A stretch of 64,000 nt of DNA from Verrucomicrobiia bacterium (lineage in GTDB: Bacteria > Verrucomicrobiota > Verrucomicrobiia > Limisphaerales > Fontisphaeraceae), in NCBI GenBank assembly GCA_026414565.1, contig JAOAIT010000029.1, positions 38,958 through 102,957 on the forward strand, read 5' to 3'. A program made the position numbers and the translations under genes. Every line of letters begins with the position of its first letter. The first letter of the stretch is position 1. Shown here piece after piece: positions 15,229-23,970 of the stretch. The notes under the pieces are model-generated. The model did not search any database, was not told the origin of the DNA, and saw nothing but the letters and a program-made list of their open reading frames with translations.

Positions 15229-16858
15229 GTCGGGAATGCGGTGAACGCCGAAAGGCAATGGAGACTTGCGGCTATCCGTGACGGTATTGGACAAAACCTG
15301 TCGGGAATGCGGTGAACGCCGAAAGGCAATGGAGACACGATGACGGGCAGGCTGAACCATACTGCTATCATAGTCGGGAATGCGGTGAACGCCGAAAGGC
15401 AATGGAGACCGATTCCGTCCACGTTGCCGTTCACGATGCCGTTGTTGTTGTCGGGAATGCGGTGAACGCCGAAAGGCAATGGAGACCCAATCTTTTCCGA
15501 CAAGCCAACCTTGGCCTTTTCCGTCGGGAATGCGGTGAACGCCGAAAGGCAATGGAGACAAGAGAAAAGACAAGTGCCGGCTTGGGGCATCCGCTTACCC
15601 CGTCGGGAATGCGGTGAACGCCGAAAGGCAATGGAGACCCGTGTAGTCCGGTGTGGCCTTAAGCCTTGGCCTCAGCCTCGTCGGGAATGCGGTGAACGCC
15701 GAAAGGCAATGGAGACTCGCATTGGCGACGGGAGGCTTCTAATTTGTCCTTTGCCCGTCGGGAATGCGGTGAACGCCGAAAGGCAATGGAGACGACGTGC
15801 CCAACCGCGTAATAGTCGGGCGAAAATTGCATCCGTCGGGAATGCGGTGAACGCCGAAAGGCAATGGAGACCCAATTTTTGCAAAAAGTTGGCCAACATA
15901 CGGCAAGCGGGTCGGGAATGCGGTGAACGCCGAAAGGCAATGGAGACGTAACGCGCCCGACCGGCTTGCCCTCGCCATCGAGCAGGGTCGGGAATGCGGT
16001 GAACGCCGAAAGGCAATGGAGACCGGGGCGACCGCGCCCGGCCCCGGCCCCGGCCCCCGCCGGTCGGGAATGCGGTGAACGCCGAAAGGCAATGGAGACG
16101 GGCCTCTCGCCACGAATAGGTAACGCGCCCGACCGGCTTGGCGGGAATGCGGTGAACGCCGAAAGGCAATGGAGACCTGGCAGGAGGAATTCCCATTTCC
16201 TCCACCAGCCTATCGGGTCGGGAATGCGGTGAACGCCGAAAGGCAATGGAGACATGCGGGCCACAGGTTTGACACTGAATCGCCGGAAATAGTCGGGAAT
16301 GCGGTGAACGCCGAAAGGCAATGGAGACACCACCAAATCCGGCACGTCACTGGCCGCAAGGACTTTGTCGGGAATGCGGTGAACGCCGAAAGGCAATGGA
16401 GACCCATCAGCCGAAATTGTAATTTCGACGGCATAAGGCGCAGTCGGGAATGCGGTGAACGCCGAAAGGCAATGGAGACCCATGTTTTGGCTGGGCAGCA
16501 TCGTCCATGCCAAACGTGCGTCGGGAATGCGGTGAACGCCGAAAGGCAATGGAGACTTTGCGCTCGCGATGCGAGATGTTTTTAACCTCCCCGTGGGGTC
16601 GGGAATGCGGTGAACGCCGAAAGGCAATGGAGACTAGGTTTGCACGTTGTGGGGGGGTACCCATAGCTCCCGTCGGGAATGCGGTGAACGCCGAAAGGCA
16701 ATGGAGACTTCCGCTCAATAAAGTGACCATTCGGCAACCTCAACGGTCGGGAATGCGGTGAACGCCGAAAGGCAATGGAGACATACAGCTTCACGAAGGT
16801 TCTGGTTTCGCTGAAGGATAGGTCGGGAATGCGGTGAACGCCGAAAGGCAAGGGAAGG
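15229..16858 (+). CRISPR. CRISPR array, 22 repeats of 37 bp and 21 spacers
   Basis: The 37-bp repeat begins GTCGGGAATGCGG and ends GGCAATGGAGAC, with an internal GCC-GAAA-GGC mini-hairpin. Starts are at 15229, 15300, 15373, 15450, 15523, 15602, 15680, 15757, 15835, 15911, 15987, 16063, 16140, 16217, 16292, 16367, 16443, 16520, 16598, 16672, 16746 and 16822. Spacers are 34-42 bp, mostly 37-41. The last repeat is degenerate in its final 8-10 bases, and repeat 13 has T to G at position 2; the others are identical by eye. The decayed end at 16822 puts the leader at the 15229 side and transcription on the plus strand, the same direction as the cmr operon. Spacers 10 and 12 share about 20 bases. 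No cas6, cas1 or cas2 is nearby, so processing and acquisition must rely on genes elsewhere. Confidence 0.98.
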
Positions 16859-16977
16859 GTGTGGACGGTGGGGGGCTGTCCGTGAGCCGGTGGTGCGGTT
16901 AAAAGTTTCCCGGGAAGGGGTTTTGGGCGGCGGGAGGGGGGAAGCGGCTTATGGGGAAGCGGTGGGGGAGGGGTTGG

Positions 16978-17727
16978 CTAGCGGGGCATTTGGATGTGGT
17001 TGGCGGGGCGGGTGCCGGCCGGGGTGCGCACTTCGCCGGAGGTGAGGAGGCGGTAGGCTGTCGCCATCATGGGGGGCAGTTCGGTGTTTTTGGGGCTTTG
17101 CACGCTGCCGTCGGAGATGGCGATGGCGCCGCGCTCGCGGTGGATGCTGGTGCTCCAGTGGATGGGGAGATTGCCCCGGCCGAGATCAATGGCGGGCACG
17201 CCGGGGTTGGGGTACACGCTGGTGCAGGGGTCGGGCACGCCGCCGCTGAGGTGGCGGTCGCCAGCCACGAGGGTGAGGGCCAGTTGTTCAAAGGAGTCCA
17301 GCCCGAGGAAATAGCTCATGGCCTTGCCGCGGTTGGCGGGGTTGGCGAAGCCGAAGGTGTCGGCGGACCAGTCCACGGCCACGGCGGTGGTTTCGGAGTC
17401 GCTGGGGCAGACGAGGATTTTGGGGGTGCCGAGTTCGTTGGAGGCGCAGAGCACGTTGCGCCAGATTTCCGCCGCGCGGGGGCCGTAGGTGCCGCCTTCA
17501 TCGCGGCGGAGAAACCAGGGGTATTTGCCGTCATGATCGAGGGCGAAGAGGCGGAAGGCGAGGCTGACCTGGCGCAGGTTGCTGATGCATTGGACACGCC
17601 GCGCGCGCTCGCGGGCGGAGCCGAGCACCGGCAGGAGCAGCGCCAGGAGGATGGCAATGATGGCCACCACCAACAGCAGCTCCACCAGGGTGAAGCCGCG
17701 CGGACATTGCAAGCGGCGCCGGTGCAT
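16978..17727 (-). CDS. Type II secretion/prepilin-like protein with N-terminal methylation motif
   Basis: 249 residues. The N-terminus has [20 protein letters not shown], the class III prepilin cleavage and methylation signal followed by the long hydrophobic helix. After that comes a soluble domain with [27 protein letters not shown] and a late ISDGSVQ, which is the arrangement of the H-X9-DG/DUF1559-like pseudopilins that are greatly expanded in Verrucomicrobiota and Planctomycetota. Its exact role (pseudopilus component or surface protein) is unknown; these occur mostly as lone genes like this one. It reads toward the array and ends 119 bp from the last CRISPR repeat; that gap is G-rich on the plus strand and shows nothing else. 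Confidence 0.87.
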   Translation of the reverse strand: MHRRRLQCPRGFTLVELLLVVAIIAILLALLLPVLGSARERARRVQCISNLRQVSLAFRLFALDHDGKYPWFLRRDEGGTYGPRAAEIWRNVLCASNELGTPKILVCPSDSETTAVAVDWSADTFGFANPANRGKAMSYFLGLDSFEQLALTLVAGDRHLSGGVPDPCTSVYPNPGVPAIDLGRGNLPIHWSTSIHRERGAIAISDGSVQSPKNTELPPMMATAYRLLTSGEVRTPAGTRPANHIQMPR

Positions 17728-17855
17728 GTGCGATTTAATTTACGCCAGTCCGGGCCGTCTGCCAACCGGGTAATCGCGCAAAAAAACTGACAAATTGCCG
17801 GCCGGGCTTATAATGCCGCCGTGCAATTCTGACCGGCATCAAAATCCGAGATCCG

Positions 17856-18950
17856 ATGTCCCTGGCGTTGACGTACGCGCTGGCCGACCAGCATTTTGAG
17901 CGCACCAAATCGGTGGGCATTCTCAATGTGTCGCTGGGGCTGTTGCGGGGCCTGCTGCGGCAGGCGGAGGTGGGGCGGTTGACGCTGCTGGCGAATCCTT
18001 CCCTGCCCCTGCCCTCGCCGGTGCCGCCGGGGTTTGAGGCGCGGGTTTACAGGATGCCGCTGCGCGGCCGGCTGGGCCGGTTGTGGTGGGATCAGTGGGG
18101 CGTGTACACCGCCGCCCGGCGGGCGGGCCACCCCTGGCTGGTGCTGCCGAAGGGTTTTGCGTCTTTTTTGCGGCCCTGCCCGGTGCGGCTGGCGGCGTAT
18201 GTGCACGACACCATTCCCTTGTATTACCGGGCGCATCATCCCCGGGCTTATCCGCGGGGCGAGGGGTGGTATTTCAGCCGGTGTTTTCGGGCGACGCTGC
18301 GGCAGGCGGCGGTCATTTTCACCAACACCGAGTTCACGCGGCAATGTGTGCTGGAGGCGGCGCGGGAGCAGGGGCTGCCGGCGCCGCGGGTGGTGGTGGC
18401 GGGGATTGGTTTTGAGGAACCTGCGGCGTCATTGGGGCATGCGGAAAACCGCATTCTCTGCCTGGCGGGGCCGTGGCCGCACAAGCTCACGGCCCAGGCG
18501 GTGGACTTTTTGGAGCGCTGGCGGGTGCAGGAGGATTTTCGCGGCTCGCTGGAGGTGGTGGGGCGTCTGCCGCGGGGCGTGGCGCTGCCGTCGGCGGCGG
18601 CCTGGCATGGGCATGAGCGGCTGCCGGAGGCGGTGTTTCGGGATTTGCTGCGGCGTTCGCGGATTCTGGTTTATTTCAGTGAGATGGAAGGGTTCGGGAT
18701 GCCGCCGGTGGAGGCCGTGTTGTCGGGGGTGGTGCCGGTGTACTCGGACATTCCGGCGCATCGGGAGGTGATGGGGCAGGCCGGTTGCGCGTTTGCCAAC
18801 GGGGATTACGCCGCCTTTGTGCGGGCGATGGAAACCGCGCTGGGGGTGACGCCGGCGCAGGTGGCGGAGTGGCGCACGGCGTTGCTGGCGCGGCATCATT
18901 GGGGGGCGGTGATGCAGCGGGTGGTGGCGGCCCTGAGCCGCCCGGCTTGA
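17856..18950 (+). CDS. Glycosyltransferase family 1/4-like protein
   Basis: 364 residues with a GT-B appearance. The N-terminal half contains YVHDTIPLYYRAHHP and the AAVIFTNTEFTRQCVLEAA segment common in GT4 enzymes. The C-terminal nucleotide-sugar domain has ILVYFSEMEGFGMPPVEAVL, the E-x7-E donor-binding pattern, then SDIPAHREVMGQAGCAF. It probably transfers a sugar from a nucleotide sugar to a cell-surface glycan at the inner face of the membrane. It stands alone upstream of hisA (88 bp gap), with no other polysaccharide genes nearby, so the acceptor is unknown. Confidence 0.87.
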   Translation: MSLALTYALADQHFERTKSVGILNVSLGLLRGLLRQAEVGRLTLLANPSLPLPSPVPPGFEARVYRMPLRGRLGRLWWDQWGVYTAARRAGHPWLVLPKGFASFLRPCPVRLAAYVHDTIPLYYRAHHPRAYPRGEGWYFSRCFRATLRQAAVIFTNTEFTRQCVLEAAREQGLPAPRVVVAGIGFEEPAASLGHAENRILCLAGPWPHKLTAQAVDFLERWRVQEDFRGSLEVVGRLPRGVALPSAAAWHGHERLPEAVFRDLLRRSRILVYFSEMEGFGMPPVEAVLSGVVPVYSDIPAHREVMGQAGCAFANGDYAAFVRAMETALGVTPAQVAEWRTALLARHHWGAVMQRVVAALSRPA

Positions 18951-19038
18951 GCGGCGGCATTGCGGGCCGCGGCTGCGGGCGGCCGGGGCGGCAGGCGGGA
19001 CTCGACGCGGGGGCAATCCCGGCGTAGGGTGTGGGGGC

Positions 19039-19815
19039 ATGTTTCGACCGTGCATTGATTTGCATGAGGGCAAGGTGAAGCAGATTGTCGGCGGCACGTT
19101 GCAGGAGGGCGGCGCCGGCTTGCGGACGAATTTTGTGTCGGAGCGTCCCGCGGCGTGGTACGCGGCATTGTACCGGCAGGACGGGCTGACGGGGGGGCAT
19201 GTCATTCAACTGGGGCCGGGCAACGAGGCGGCGGCGCGGGAGGCGCTGGCGGCGTATCCGGGGGGCCTGCAACTGGGCGGCGGCGTGAGGGCCGACAACG
19301 CGCGGGAGTGGCTGGAGGCGGGGGCCTCGCATGTGATTGTGACCAGTTGGGTGTTTCGGGAGGGCCGGGTGGACGAGGAGCGGCTGGCGGCGCTGGTGGG
19401 GGCGGTGGGGCGGGAGCGGCTGGTGCTGGATTTGAGCTGCCGCCGGAAAGCGGATGGCTATTACATCGTCACCGATCGCTGGCAAAAATGGACGCAGGAG
19501 CGGCTGGGGCCGGCGTTGTTGGAGCGGCTGGCGCGCTCGTGCGCGGAGTTTTTGGTGCATGCGGTGGACGTGGAAGGTTTGTGCCGGGGGATAGACGAAG
19601 AATTGGTGGGGCATTTGAGCCAGTGGTCGCCGCTGCCGGTGACGTATGCCGGCGGCGCGCGGTCGCTGGCGGATTTGGAGCGCGTCACCGAGTTGAGCCG
19701 GGGCCGGGTGGATTTGACCATCGGCTCGGCGCTGGACATTTTTGGCGGCACGGGCGTGCGCTACGCCGATTGCGTGGCGTTCAACCGCCGATGGAAGGGA
19801 GGGAATCCGACATGA
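19039..19815 (+). CDS. hisA: HisA, phosphoribosylformimino-AICAR-phosphate isomerase (eukaryote-like type)
   Basis: 258 residues, TIM barrel. It opens with FRPCIDLHEGKVKQIVGGTL, very close to the plant and fungal HIS6 consensus rather than the usual bacterial IPAIDLxxGxxVRL. Other signature parts are GGHVIQLGPGNEAAAREAL, LQLGGGVRADNAREWLEAGA, VIVTSWVF, VLDLSCRRKADGYYIVTDRW and the phosphate-binding VTYAGGARSLADLE. It catalyses the fourth step of histidine synthesis, opening the ribose ring of ProFAR to PRFAR. No other his gene is in the window. The eukaryote-like form is known in some Verrucomicrobiota. Its stop overlaps the next start (ATGA at 19812-19815). Confidence 0.94.
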   Translation: MFRPCIDLHEGKVKQIVGGTLQEGGAGLRTNFVSERPAAWYAALYRQDGLTGGHVIQLGPGNEAAAREALAAYPGGLQLGGGVRADNAREWLEAGASHVIVTSWVFREGRVDEERLAALVGAVGRERLVLDLSCRRKADGYYIVTDRWQKWTQERLGPALLERLARSCAEFLVHAVDVEGLCRGIDEELVGHLSQWSPLPVTYAGGARSLADLERVTELSRGRVDLTIGSALDIFGGTGVRYADCVAFNRRWKGGNPT

Positions 19816-20420
19816 AAAAGAACGGCGCTCCGTCCGGCGGCTCCCGCCCCAATGAGCTGATGCGCCAGCGGTGGCTGGGGTGGACGCTGTTGCTGGCGAT
19901 GATCGGGCTGGTGGTGGCGGTGGTGGTGAAGAGCCGCTCCCTCAGCCCGTCTCCTCAAACCGCTTCCGGCCAATCCGTTCAGCCGGCGAGCGCGCCCGCC
20001 GGCGCGGCCTTGAGTTTCAAAAAGCTGGAAGGGCGCTGGTTGCGGCCGGACGGCGGTTATGTGCTGGAGATCAAGCGGGCGGGGGAGGAGGGGCGGTTGG
20101 AGGCGGCGTATTATAATCCGCAACCGATCCAGGTGGCGCGGGCGCAGGCCAGCCGGCTGGGGAGTTATGTGAAGGTGGAGGTGGAATTGCGCGATGTTGG
20201 CTACCCCGGCTGTCTGTACACGCTCTTATGGGAGCCGGGGCGGGAGGACATCCTGCGCGGCACTTATTATCAGGCGGCGTTGCGGGAGACGTACGACATT
20301 CAGTTTGAGCGGCTGAAGGAGAAACGTTTCAGGCGGGGGAGTAAAAAAAGAGGACCGGCGCGGGGCCGGTCCTCGAAACGTTTTCAGGGGGAGATGCCGC
20401 TCCGCATCACGCCACGGTGA
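19812..20420 (+). CDS. Hypothetical single-pass membrane protein coupled to hisA
   Basis: 202 residues from the ATG overlapping the hisA stop. One N-terminal helix ([19 protein letters not shown], about 21-39) leads to a Ser/Pro-rich linker and a compact domain beginning [20 protein letters not shown] and ending [11 protein letters not shown], a pattern suggesting a small beta-barrel or lipocalin-like fold facing the periplasm. I do not recognise a family. The final roughly 25 residues (from about 20343) are encoded by the stem-loop terminator of the convergent aldolase gene and by its 3' end, so the natural C-terminus is Lys/Arg-rich and may be an accident of a lost stop codon. Confidence 0.65.
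   Translation: MKKNGAPSGGSRPNELMRQRWLGWTLLLAMIGLVVAVVVKSRSLSPSPQTASGQSVQPASAPAGAALSFKKLEGRWLRPDGGYVLEIKRAGEEGRLEAAYYNPQPIQVARAQASRLGSYVKVEVELRDVGYPGCLYTLLWEPGREDILRGTYYQAALRETYDIQFERLKEKRFRRGSKKRGPARGRSSKRFQGEMPLRITPR
20343..20374 (-). terminator. Intrinsic terminator of the aldolase gene
   Basis: GAGGACCGGC (20350-20359) pairs with GCCGGTCCTC (20365-20374) around a 5-nt loop; on the minus strand the stem is followed by seven T (20349-20343). It lies 32 bp past the aldolase stop, inside the 3' end of the convergent reading frame. Confidence 0.85.
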
Positions 20421-21462
20421 TGTCCTTGTCCAGGTACACGTCCTGAATGGCGTTGAGGAGCTCCACGCCCTCCTTCATGGGGCGCTGGAAGGCCTTGCGG
20501 CCGGAGATGAGGCCCATGCCGCCGGCGCGTTTGTTGATGACGGCGGTCTTGACGGCGGCGGCGAGGTCGCCGGCGCCCTTGGATTCGCCGCCGGAGTTGA
20601 TGAGGCCGGCGCGGCCCATGTAGCAGTTGACCACCTGGTAGCGGGTGAGGTCAATGGGGTGATCGGTGGTGAGCTTTTCGTACACGAGCTTGTGGGTTTT
20701 GCCGTATTTTTCGAGGACGTTGTAGCCGCCGTTGCACTCGGGCAGCTTCTGTTTGATGATGTCGGCCTCGATGGTGACGCCCAGATGATTGGCCTGGGCG
20801 GTGAGGTCGGCGGCGACGTGGTAATCTTTGTCCTTCTTGAAGGCATTGTTGCGGAGGTAGCACCAGAGGACGGTGGCCATGCCGAGCTCGTGGGCGCGCT
20901 TGAAGGCGATGCTGGTTTCCACGATCTGGCGGGTGGACTCCGGCGAGCCGAAGTAAATGGTGGCCCCGACGGCGCAGGCGCCCATGTTCCAGGCCTGCTC
21001 CACCTGGGCAAAATAGACCTGGTCAAATTTGTTGGGATAGGTCATGAGCTCGTTGTGGTTGAGCTTCACCATGAAGGGGATTTTATGGGCGTATTTGCGG
21101 GAGCACATGCCGAGCACGCCGAGGGTGGAGGCCACGGCGTTGCAGCCGCCCTCGATGGCGAGCTTGACGATGTTTTCCGGGTCAAAATAGTCCGGGTTGG
21201 GCGCGAAGCTGGCGCCGGCGGAGTGCTCGATGCCCTGGTCCACCGGCAGGATGGAGAGGTAGCCGGTGCCGGCGAGGCGGCCGGTGTTGAACATGCGTTG
21301 CAGCGCGCACAGCACTTGCGGGTTGCGGTCGGTGGGCGCGAAGATGCGATCCACAAAATCGGGGCCTGGGAGGTGCAGTTTGGATTTGCACACCGTCTTG
21401 CATTCGTGTTTGAGCAGGTAATCTGCGTCGCTGCCCAACAGTTCAAGGATTTTCGAGTTCAT
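20407..21462 (-). CDS. fbaB: Class I fructose-bisphosphate aldolase (DhnA/FbaB type)
   Basis: 351 residues from ATG 21462 (a TTG two codons upstream is less likely). The sequence [20 protein letters not shown], then [20 protein letters not shown] and [15 protein letters not shown] is typical of the DhnA/FbaB aldolases, whose Schiff-base Lys lies in the later part of the barrel. [14 protein letters not shown] and [17 protein letters not shown] are also family-conserved. It should cleave or form fructose 1,6-bisphosphate in central glycolysis and gluconeogenesis. It is a single gene with its own terminator, facing the hisA unit. Confidence 0.95.
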   Translation of the reverse strand: MNSKILELLGSDADYLLKHECKTVCKSKLHLPGPDFVDRIFAPTDRNPQVLCALQRMFNTGRLAGTGYLSILPVDQGIEHSAGASFAPNPDYFDPENIVKLAIEGGCNAVASTLGVLGMCSRKYAHKIPFMVKLNHNELMTYPNKFDQVYFAQVEQAWNMGACAVGATIYFGSPESTRQIVETSIAFKRAHELGMATVLWCYLRNNAFKKDKDYHVAADLTAQANHLGVTIEADIIKQKLPECNGGYNVLEKYGKTHKLVYEKLTTDHPIDLTRYQVVNCYMGRAGLINSGGESKGAGDLAAAVKTAVINKRAGGMGLISGRKAFQRPMKEGVELLNAIQDVYLDKDITVA

Positions 21463-21713
21463 ATTCAATTCCAGTTGGCGTTGTGTTACTCAGGGGCTTT
21501 GTCCAGGGAGCCCGAGCGCTCGCACGGCCGTGGGCCACGCGCCCGGCAGGCCCCTAATCGGGCGCAGTCTATACAATTAGAAAGGCTTGAAAACACATTT
21601 TTTGTGCATCTTTTTACCTAATTCAAGCGCCTGGCAAGGCCGGCGGAGAGGGAGATTGCATTTGCCTCCGGTTGGTTGTAGGGTGGCCGCGTGCAGCACC
21701 CGGAGAGGCAGGC

Positions 21714-23144
21714 ATGAGCATTCCGCGACAACCCGGATGGTGGGGTTTGGGGTGGCTTCTGGCCGCATGGTTGGGCGTCGCCGCCGCCCCGGCGCCTCCC
21801 GCCTCCGCGGCGCCCGCCAAATACCTATTTGTGGTAGAAGCTTCCGCCGTCACCGCGCCCTATGCCGAGCGGGTGGCGCTGGTGGTGGCCGATTTGATTG
21901 AGCGCGGTTGCGGGGGCCGCATGCAGGGGGGGGATGTGTTCAATATCCTGCCCTTCAACGAGCAGATGGATCCCGTGGGCTACACGCGCAAGGTGTGGGA
22001 CCCGGCCCAAAGCCGTCCCATCAGCAATCTGGCGTTTCTGTATCTGCAGAAATACAAGTTCGAGAAAAAGCCCCGATGGGATTTGGTGCTGGCTCTGGTG
22101 CAGCAGGTGGTGCGGGAGGAGCGGGATCTCAACCTTTATCTGGTGGTGTCCGGCCTCCAGCCCATCCTCGGCACACCTTTTGATGCGGAGATCAACGCCG
22201 TTTTGCGCGAGCAGGCGGAATCCTGGCGGACGCGGCGCGGGGTGGGCGTGATTGCGCTGGTGGCAGAGCGGGGCCGCCTGGTGGATTGGGCCGTGGGGGC
22301 CGCCGAGCCGCCTGCGCCCGTGCGCCTGCTGGCCCGGATGCCGGAGCCGCCGCCGCCCAAGCTGGTGAGTCCCGCGCCCCCGGCCGTGGCGCAAACCTCA
22401 GCCCCGCCTGCGCAAGTGACGAATGTTCAGAAAACGGCCGTCAAGCCACCGCCCAAACCGGTGCCGCCGCCCACGAATACAGTGGCCCAGGTGACACCGC
22501 CACCGCCTCCGCCGCCCAAACCGGAATCCGCAAGCCCCCCCAAAGAACAGCCGCCGCCCCAGCCATCGGTGGCAGAACCCAAGCCGCCCGAAGTACCCGA
22601 GCCTCCGAAAGTCTCGGTGATTCAAACTTCGGCGCCGGTGGTGCAGAAGCCTGCTCCGGCGCCGCCGCAACCTGTCCCGCCGCCCAAGGTGGAGGAGCCG
22701 CCCAGACAGACTCCCAGCATATCGAGCACGGGGGCGGCAGGAGTCGTTTCACCGCCCGCGCCTCCGGCGACGGCACAAACCCAGGCCCTCGTCACGGTGC
22801 CACTGCAGATTATCGCGCCGCAAACATCACCGGAAACTGCTTCCGGCCCCGGCGGCGCGTCCACCACGATGACCGCAAAAGTCGAGGGGCCGTCCGGCGC
22901 CCCCACCAACGCGCCCCCCCCTGCCCCGCCCGTCCAGACGGTGGCAATGGTGCCGCCGCCTGCGCGCACCCCCTTGGGCCTTTTGGCGGCGGGCGTGGGC
23001 CTGCTCGGTTTAGCGGTGTGGCTGGTGATCATCTGGCATCGGCGCACGCGCCCGGCGGCGGCCCCCAGTTTGATCACGCAATCCATGGAACGCGAGCGGC
23101 GGAAAACCGGCCCGGAAGCCAATCAAAAGCGCATGGGGCCATAG
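21714..23144 (+). CDS. Secreted or anchored proline-rich protein with C-terminal membrane helix
   Basis: 476 residues from ATG 21714, which has a Shine-Dalgarno (GAGAGG). An N-terminal hydrophobic signal (LGWLLAAWLGVAAAPAPP) precedes a folded domain of about 180 residues with KYLFVVEASAVTAPYAERVA and FNILPFNEQMDPVGYTRKVW; the opening resembles the first strand of a von Willebrand A-like fold, but no MIDAS DxSxS is visible. Residues about 210-425 are Pro/Ala/Val-rich low complexity (PPPPPPKPESASPP and similar), and a final helix (LGLLAAGVGLLGLAVWLVII) is followed by a basic tail. It looks like an envelope-spanning protein in which the Pro-rich section bridges the periplasm. Function unknown. 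Confidence 0.75.
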   Translation: MSIPRQPGWWGLGWLLAAWLGVAAAPAPPASAAPAKYLFVVEASAVTAPYAERVALVVADLIERGCGGRMQGGDVFNILPFNEQMDPVGYTRKVWDPAQSRPISNLAFLYLQKYKFEKKPRWDLVLALVQQVVREERDLNLYLVVSGLQPILGTPFDAEINAVLREQAESWRTRRGVGVIALVAERGRLVDWAVGAAEPPAPVRLLARMPEPPPPKLVSPAPPAVAQTSAPPAQVTNVQKTAVKPPPKPVPPPTNTVAQVTPPPPPPPKPESASPPKEQPPPQPSVAEPKPPEVPEPPKVSVIQTSAPVVQKPAPAPPQPVPPPKVEEPPRQTPSISSTGAAGVVSPPAPPATAQTQALVTVPLQIIAPQTSPETASGPGGASTTMTAKVEGPSGAPTNAPPPAPPVQTVAMVPPPARTPLGLLAAGVGLLGLAVWLVIIWHRRTRPAAAPSLITQSMERERRKTGPEANQKRMGP

Positions 23145-23248
23145 CGAGGCGGCGTGCCCCCATGCGCAAGAGTTGCGACAGGGAGGTTTGAAGACTGATT
23201 GGCGCGCAAGCCGGAGCTCCGGAAGGAAAAGGTGGGCGGTTGGCCAAC

Positions 23249-23734
23249 TTATTCCTTCAACAACCCGGTTTGTTTGGGCGTGAGGAACAGCTTGAGCACG
23301 GCCTGCGCTCCCTCCAGCCGCACGACGGCCAGGCCCCCCTTGGGCAGGGAAACAGTTGCCGGCGATTGCACATGCAGCAACCGGGCCAGATGCAGGGAGA
23401 GGGAAGGATTGTGCCCCACCATCAAGACCTTGTCGAATCTGGATAACTCCTTGAGCCAGGCCTCGAATTCACGGGTGCTGCATTCATTGAGGAGATGGTC
23501 GGTCTTGTGCAGCTTGAGGCCCTTTTTGCCGCGTTGCAACTCCTCCAAAACATATTCCGCCGTCTCCACCGCGCGCACCAGGGGACTGGTGAAGGCCGCG
23601 TCCAATTTGATCCCCCGCCCGGCGAGGAATTGACCGATGGCCCGGCTTTGCGCAATGCCTTTCTGGGTCAATGGCCGCCCGGCATCCGGCGTCCCCTCCG
23701 CGGCTTCTGCATGACGCAACAGGTAGAGTTTCAT
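23249..23734 (-). CDS. sixA: SixA-type phosphohistidine phosphatase
   Basis: 161 residues, the normal SixA length. It begins MKLYLLRHAEAAEG with the RHG catalytic motif of the histidine phosphatase superfamily, and has the second conserved His in VLMVGHNPSLSLHLARLL. SixA removes phosphate from His residues of phosphotransfer proteins; in enteric bacteria it acts on ArcB and the PTSNtr system. No partner kinase is adjacent, so the target here is unknown. ATG at 23734; the gene ends 104 bp from the convergent proline-rich protein gene. Confidence 0.92.
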   Translation of the reverse strand: MKLYLLRHAEAAEGTPDAGRPLTQKGIAQSRAIGQFLAGRGIKLDAAFTSPLVRAVETAEYVLEELQRGKKGLKLHKTDHLLNECSTREFEAWLKELSRFDKVLMVGHNPSLSLHLARLLHVQSPATVSLPKGGLAVVRLEGAQAVLKLFLTPKQTGLLKE

Positions 23735-23970
23735 AGGAAAATTAAACTCCGGTGATCAGTGGCTGACAAGTGCGGGCGTGTTACATTTTGCGGCAGGTCA
23801 CGCTGGCGCCGGCCGAGGGGGAAAAGGCACAGGGCCACGCAAGCCATTGTGAATCAATGGGTTGGAGCGCGGCCGCCGGATGTCGTCTTCTGCAACTTTC
23901 CACTGGCGGGAGAAGCGCGGGCGTGCCTAAACTGGCTGGCGGTACGGAAAATGCTCCGTATTCGGTTGTT

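Noticed and set aside
14846..15244. Possible 132-residue gene in the leader
   Set aside because: Composition changes midway, it ends inside the first repeat, and no family features are seen.
15820..15830. Possible extra repeat start (GTCGGG) inside spacer 8
   Set aside because: Only six bases match; the sequence then diverges, so it is chance.
15659..16627. Open frame of about 320 codons antisense to the CRISPR array encoding a repeated peptide (HCLSAFTAFPT and PLPFGVHRIPD types)
   Set aside because: It is produced by the stop-free 37-bp repeat and variable spacers in all frames; similar overlapping frames occur on both strands. No start signal or family features.
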